Source: Trichopria drosophilae (lineage: Eukaryota; Arthropoda; Insecta; Hymenoptera; Diapriidae). Taken from it: DNA of 64,000 bases. The position numbers and the translations under genes are program-made. The notes under the pieces were generated by a model. That model saw only the letters and a list, made by a program, of their open reading frames with translations, was not told the DNA's origin and made no database searches. The stretch lies in assembly GCA_030407085.1 (NCBI GenBank), contig CM059586.1, positions 105,165,501 through 105,229,500 on the forward strand. Reading direction: 5' to 3'. The first letter of the stretch is position 1. Each line of letters begins with the position of its first letter. Positions 59,865 to 64,000 of the stretch are shown here, one piece after another.

Positions 59865-60735
59865 TGTTTACTTTCTTCAATAATCTAGCTATATTTGGTT
59901 AGCTAGTACATGACGTATTTTTTAAGATGTGGCTCCTGTTCTGTTATAAGCTATTTCCAGGTTGAAACAAAACATTTTGGTACATGTTAAGAGCATATTA
60001 TGTGACTGTCTCAAAAATAATAAACTAAATATTACAAATGTTTCAGTTCCTTAACGGATACTAAACATTTCTACCTATCCAAGAGCAGTCTTTAAAAAAC
60101 AGATTATGGTAGCGATTCAAAGGTGTTAAGGGTACCATAATTTTAAGAGTGATTAATTAGCACACCTTGTCGAGGGAAGATAAAATTCTTGACAAGAACT
60201 CAAATAAGTTCCATTGTATACAAATACTTTGGAAGATTTTTGAATCATTCATTACCAGGAATTTTCAATTTAGGGATAGTGTGCAGCAAGAGGTTCCATG
60301 ATGCTGTATCTAGATTTTCTTGCTAAACAATGGATGAAGGGGGCCAAATGTTACACACATCTCTCGTAGGTTGCCGCACACCCTCAGAGGAGATTCGTAG
60401 CATTCGTTGTGCTATATAACACTCAGAATTTTGTCTCCACTCTGAAGCACTTTGGACACGGAATGTACAAGTGTGAAAGTGAGACAAAACTCATGCATGC
60501 TGATAGCAACGACGCAATAACGTTAGCACCTCTGAGAAGACGAATTTTGGCAAAAATGGGCTGTTGAAACGCGAATTTGTTGACGACCGTGCACGTTGTC
60601 GGGGGAAAAAAATCTCGAAACATGGGAGACGCTAGAACAATGGCTCGCTATCGATTTCTCGACGCTTCATGAAATAACGCGACTTACGTAATTAGATATT
60701 TTCATTATTATTTGTAGAGAAAGTAATTGTAGATT
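59865..60735 (-). other. Probable 5'-UTR intron upstream of YLPM1 exon 1
   Basis: The stretch lies between the start-codon exon and the putative non-coding exon. It has no recognisable gene or repeat. The splice acceptor near 59865-59900 is ambiguous. Confidence 0.4.
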
Positions 60736-60741
60736 ACTTAC

Positions 60742-61120
60742 TCATTACAGACTCAAATTCTCGTCGAGGAGGTAGCGTTCAATAAAGTTTCCAACACTTC
60801 CTCAACATCAGCGTCGAACGCGAAAACACTGCGGCGGCGACCCGAACGGCGACCGAGGGCGTTTGAGGTCGGTCCAATTTTTATGGCTGTTGCAGAGATC
60901 TAACAACAATGTCCAAAATTTACCGTGACGCGAAAAGCGCCCGAAAAACAATAACGAGACACGGTCGAGCTTACTTTTTTTACGAGCGTTTTAAAGTTTC
61001 ATGTAAGGCGTGCGTTCGTTACGAAGCGGATGAGCGAAGCCTCGAATGGCTGAATGTTCGAGGTATCGATCGGACAGGGGAAAGGAACAGGAAGACGCGT
61101 CTCTAGGAAGTGATCGCGTC
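60742..61120 (-). other. Putative non-coding first exon / 5' UTR with a short uORF
   Basis: A strong donor, GTAAGT, sits at 60741-60736 in a stretch that is clearly richer in GC and CpG than its surroundings, and it points toward the YLPM1 start exon. A ten-codon upstream ORF (60808-60779, MLRKCWKLY then stop) lies just before the donor. The acceptor that joins it to the ATG exon is unclear: AG dinucleotides occur shortly upstream of 59864, but no good pyrimidine tract is seen. The transcription start is not determined, and the right edge given here is nominal. Confidence 0.4.
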
Positions 61121-61340
61121 GACCATCTTGGATTAATTCCGCGTTATTTGAATGTTCCACAAGCGAAACGTTCCACGACTAAATAAATTTTCATCTAACG
61201 TATTTTAGTTGAGCATGACTAATTAATGTCTGTATTTATAATATTATTGCACAAAACCGACAGAACGCGGCGTGTAATTTGGTACCAAATTCGATGAAAA
61301 TGTAAACGTACGGAGAAGCATAATGGCCGCTTCCGGTTTG
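61121..61340 (-). promoter_or_regulatory. Putative CpG-rich housekeeping promoter of the YLPM1 gene
   Basis: Read on the minus strand, the sequence contains CAAGATGGTCG (61131-61121), a YY1/Pho-like core, and CCGGAAGCGGCC (about 61336-61325), an ETS-like core fused to a GGCC. Both motif types are common near TATA-less housekeeping starts. No TATA box was seen. The region lies just upstream of the putative non-coding exon. Assignment is by position and motif only. Confidence 0.35.
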
Positions 61341-62600
61341 ATTATTGAACGTTCGCAAGATTGTTTACCGCGAAAATTTGAATGTGTGTTTTATCAACAA
61401 TTACGCGTATGCGTTTGTTACTGAAATTTTGATGGGTATTTATTATGTTACACTGAAATTAATGTTTCTTTATGTTTAGATACGTTACCATTAATATATT
61501 TTATTGAATTTTACCGTAATTGTGATGCGATTGCTGAAGCAAAAGATACAAATGTAGATGCACCTGTTTTTATTACTCTCCGTAACTCGTTGGAAAATTG
61601 AAATGTGATGCATGTTTGGAAGGAAAAATAAAAACCTTATTTTGGATACGGCAATATCGAATTGCGAAATCTGATACATTCAGAGACGTAAATACCAACG
61701 GGGATAAACTCCGAAATTACTCCATCGTATCCATTATTGATTTCGCCATCTTGAAATGTGGCCTCAAAAAAATACATTATATTTTCACGGATTTATGAGA
61801 GATTGCTGACATTTTTTTGCTAATTTACTTAATAACCTTTTAACGAGATTGTTCTCATAATAATGATAATAATTATTGGAATGTTTTTGAAGTATATTTC
61901 ATAAACAGTAATAAAAGCAACATTATGGCAAACAAGAAATAATAACATAATTTATTAGATATTATAAACTTTCGTACGCAATGTGCATAAATAATTAATG
62001 GATTAATAATTTACGAATTAATTAAGGAATTAAATATATTGTGTACCTGGTTTGTTTATACGGTTGTATTAGTTGTATATTGAGACGTACAATGAGAAGT
62101 TTTGGCCCAAAATGAAGTATCAAATAGAGAATTTTAATCATTGTTTACGCAATGAATGTTTCATTCGTCCGTGAGATTTCACATAGAATTTTTTTTTTTT
62201 TTCAAAAATATAAATTGCACCTAAGTCGTGTTTGATAATTAAAGTAGAATAAAAATTTTATTTTTTTTTTACAAATAATTTTTACAATCATTTCGGCCAG
62301 CGTTTACCGAGGTTAAACGGAGCACATTGTAATTTTACCGCCTTCAACGTATCCATCAAATGAAAAATTATTGAGAATTATTTTATTATAACCCTGAATT
62401 CTATTTGTTGGTCTTTGCAAATATTTATATATTATCTACTTTTCTAAATCAGAAATCGGATAGTACGCAACATTCTCAGTATGTATTTGAGTTGTCTCCA
62501 TACTTTCCACTGAAATTTAGCAAATTTTATTACAAAAATAAACATTTCCAAACGAATATATGACAATTAGTAATGATTGGTCTTTAAGATTGCAGAGCAG
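61341..62600. other. AT-rich intergenic DNA
   Basis: Short ORFs only, with homopolymer T runs near 62190 and 62260. No divergent gene was recognised behind the promoter region. Confidence 0.55.
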
Positions 62601-62602
62601 GT

Positions 62603-63243
62603 CGTTTGGCGCGGCTAATTTGGCGCGGCCATTTTGGCGCGACTAATTTGGCGCGGCTGTTTTGGCGCGACTAATTTGGCGCGGCTAATTTGGCGCGGCT
62701 AATTTGGCGCGGCTAATTTGGCGCGGCCATTTTGGCGCGGCTAATTTGGCGCGGCCGTTTTAGCGCCACTGCCTTTTTTAAGTAGCTCGAGGGTTGTCCA
62801 TAAATAAACCACATTACGCTTTTTCATTTAATTTTTGGATCCCACCTCCCCCCACGCAATACCATGCAGACATCAGCCTCTCTCTCGCTCGATTATTACG
62901 AAACATTTGAAATGCATGTAAAATTTGAAAAGTATTTGAGTAATAAGCAGGTGTGACGTTTCGTATTTATATGGTGATTGGAGTTTATTTCCTAGGAAAT
63001 AATTTCCTCGTCAGAATTTTCCCGGATAAAATTTCCCTGTTTCGCCATATTCTTTTAGTTATTATTAGGGATATGTGGAGTTCTGACTGGTTAGGTTATG
63101 TTAGTTTCGTAACGTTGCCAGTTCTCCACTTCCCCCATTTTACTATACGAATTTTGACCTAAAATGATTCTCGCGACAAAAAAAAAACAGGGTGAAATAG
63201 TTAGGCGCCGAAACGGCCGCGCCGAAGCGGCCGCGCCAAAACG
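62603..63243. mobile_element. Foldback element with terminal GGCGCGGC repeat arrays
   Basis: The left end is an array of about 11 units of 14-15 bp (TTTGGCGCGGCTAA and variants, 62605-62767). The right end (63204-63243) has the same unit in inverted orientation, about three copies (GGCCGCGCCAAAACG). The interior of about 430 bp is AT-rich with no recognisable ORF. The superfamily is unknown to me. Confidence 0.72.
62605..62767 (+). repeat. 14-15 bp GC-rich minisatellite (about 11 copies)
   Basis: The unit is GGCGCG(G/A)C followed by TAATTT, CATTTT or GTTTT. It stands out sharply from the AT-rich surroundings. Confidence 0.93.
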
Positions 63244-63286
63244 TCTTGTATCCTTGAGGTTGAGGTTATGTAGAAAATACTTATTC

Positions 63287-63316
63287 ATTTATTTATTTAT
63301 TTATTTATTTATTTAT
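63287..63316. repeat. (ATTT)n microsatellite
   Basis: A run of seven or so ATTT units. Confidence 0.9.
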
Positions 63317-63413
63317 AAACAGACATTTCTGTCCTTAATGTTGCGTACTCATGCAGAATAATACTCACTCACGTAGAATTTATGGAGAATAAAAGTAAGC
63401 AAATGATTCTTAA

Positions 63414-64000
63414 CCTCTTAGGTGTCAGGTGAAAATCAACTTTGCGTGCCATTTTTTTCTTCGAAGAACATTTTCATTGATTTGTCTTATAATTCTAGTG
63501 TTATGGTTTTGGATGTAGCTGAGCCCGAATCTGAAATCAAATTTTCAGAATTCAAAATGGCGGATCCAATATGGCGGACGCAAGTTCGAAAAATGGTTCG
63601 ATTTTTATGAAAGTGTGTACCTTAAGGGTTTTGAGGTTGCTGAATTTGAATCTGAAATCAGATTCCTAAAATTGAAAATGACGGATTCAATACGGCGGAA
63701 GCAAATTCGAAAAATGGGATCTTCTTAAGAAATGATTTACAAGATTGTCAAGTGGTATAACAAATTATACTTTCAATTTTCGATAAATGATTTGGTAAAT
63801 TTTATTCGTTATAATGTATCAAAGTTTCAGAAATTTAGAATCAGGACTCAAATTCTAAATTCCATCACGAACATCTATTTTTCGAAATTGCATCCACCAT
63901 TTTGGATCCGCCATTTTGAATTTTAGAAATCCGATTTCAGATTCCGATTCAGCGAACTCAATTACCGCAAAGTATTCACTTTCGTCAATATCGAATCAGT
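63414..64000. mobile_element. TTAA-flanked element of the 121-bp family, cut by the window edge
   Basis: TTAA at 63410-63413 is followed by CCTCTTAGGTGTCAGGTG. Two direct units (ATGGCGGATCCAATATGGCG at about 63557 and a diverged one 121 bp later) face an inverted unit (CCATTTTGGATCCGCCATTT at about 63897). The right end lies beyond the window, so the TTAA assignment cannot be confirmed. Confidence 0.6.

Overview
The window looks like AT-rich insect genomic DNA. A hymenopteran is my guess, but that is inference only. It holds one recognisable protein-coding gene with GT-AG introns, set among very many non-autonomous DNA transposons. No bacterial operon, rRNA, tRNA or CRISPR array was seen.

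The gene lies on the minus strand. It is an ortholog of YLPM1/ZAP3 (YLP motif-containing protein 1), a nuclear RNA/PP1-associated protein. I could assemble seven coding exons whose phases agree exactly: 59864-59724, 48025-47912, 47064-46648, 46539-37113, 36569-36503, 36151-36098 and 33107-32918. Together they give 10,410 nt (3,470 codons), open and in frame. The 9.4-kb central exon encodes a very large low-complexity region with several tandem arrays: RFGPGG repeats, GDFGPRG repeats, WDTNRDKMD repeats, an RD/RE tract and KSPLSKRD repeats. The last visible exon ends directly after the Walker A motif (GPPGSGKS) of the C-terminal P-loop kinase-like domain. The rest of that domain was not found at lower coordinates, so the gene probably continues to the left of the window across an intron longer than 32.9 kb. 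A putative GC-richer promoter with a non-coding first exon lies at about 60.74-61.34 kb.

Region by region: 1-13 kb is intergenic or intronic and packed with long foldback elements, several flanked by TTAA. 13-32.9 kb has higher GC and no recognisable gene, with a few MITEs. 32.9-37.1 kb holds the 3' exons. 37.1-48 kb is the main coding block. 48-59.7 kb is an AT-rich intron with many nested foldback elements. 59.7-61.3 kb is the gene start. 61.3-64 kb is intergenic, with a GC-rich foldback element and a TTAA element running off the edge.

The most unusual content is the mobile-element landscape. It includes TTAA-flanked palindromic elements, two cases in which neighbouring elements appear to share one TTAA, a 121-bp repeat family carrying paired YY1/Pho-like ATGGCGG cores, several TACAGT-type MITEs that each repeat a different short motif, and a foldback element whose termini are arrays of a GGCGCGGC repeat.
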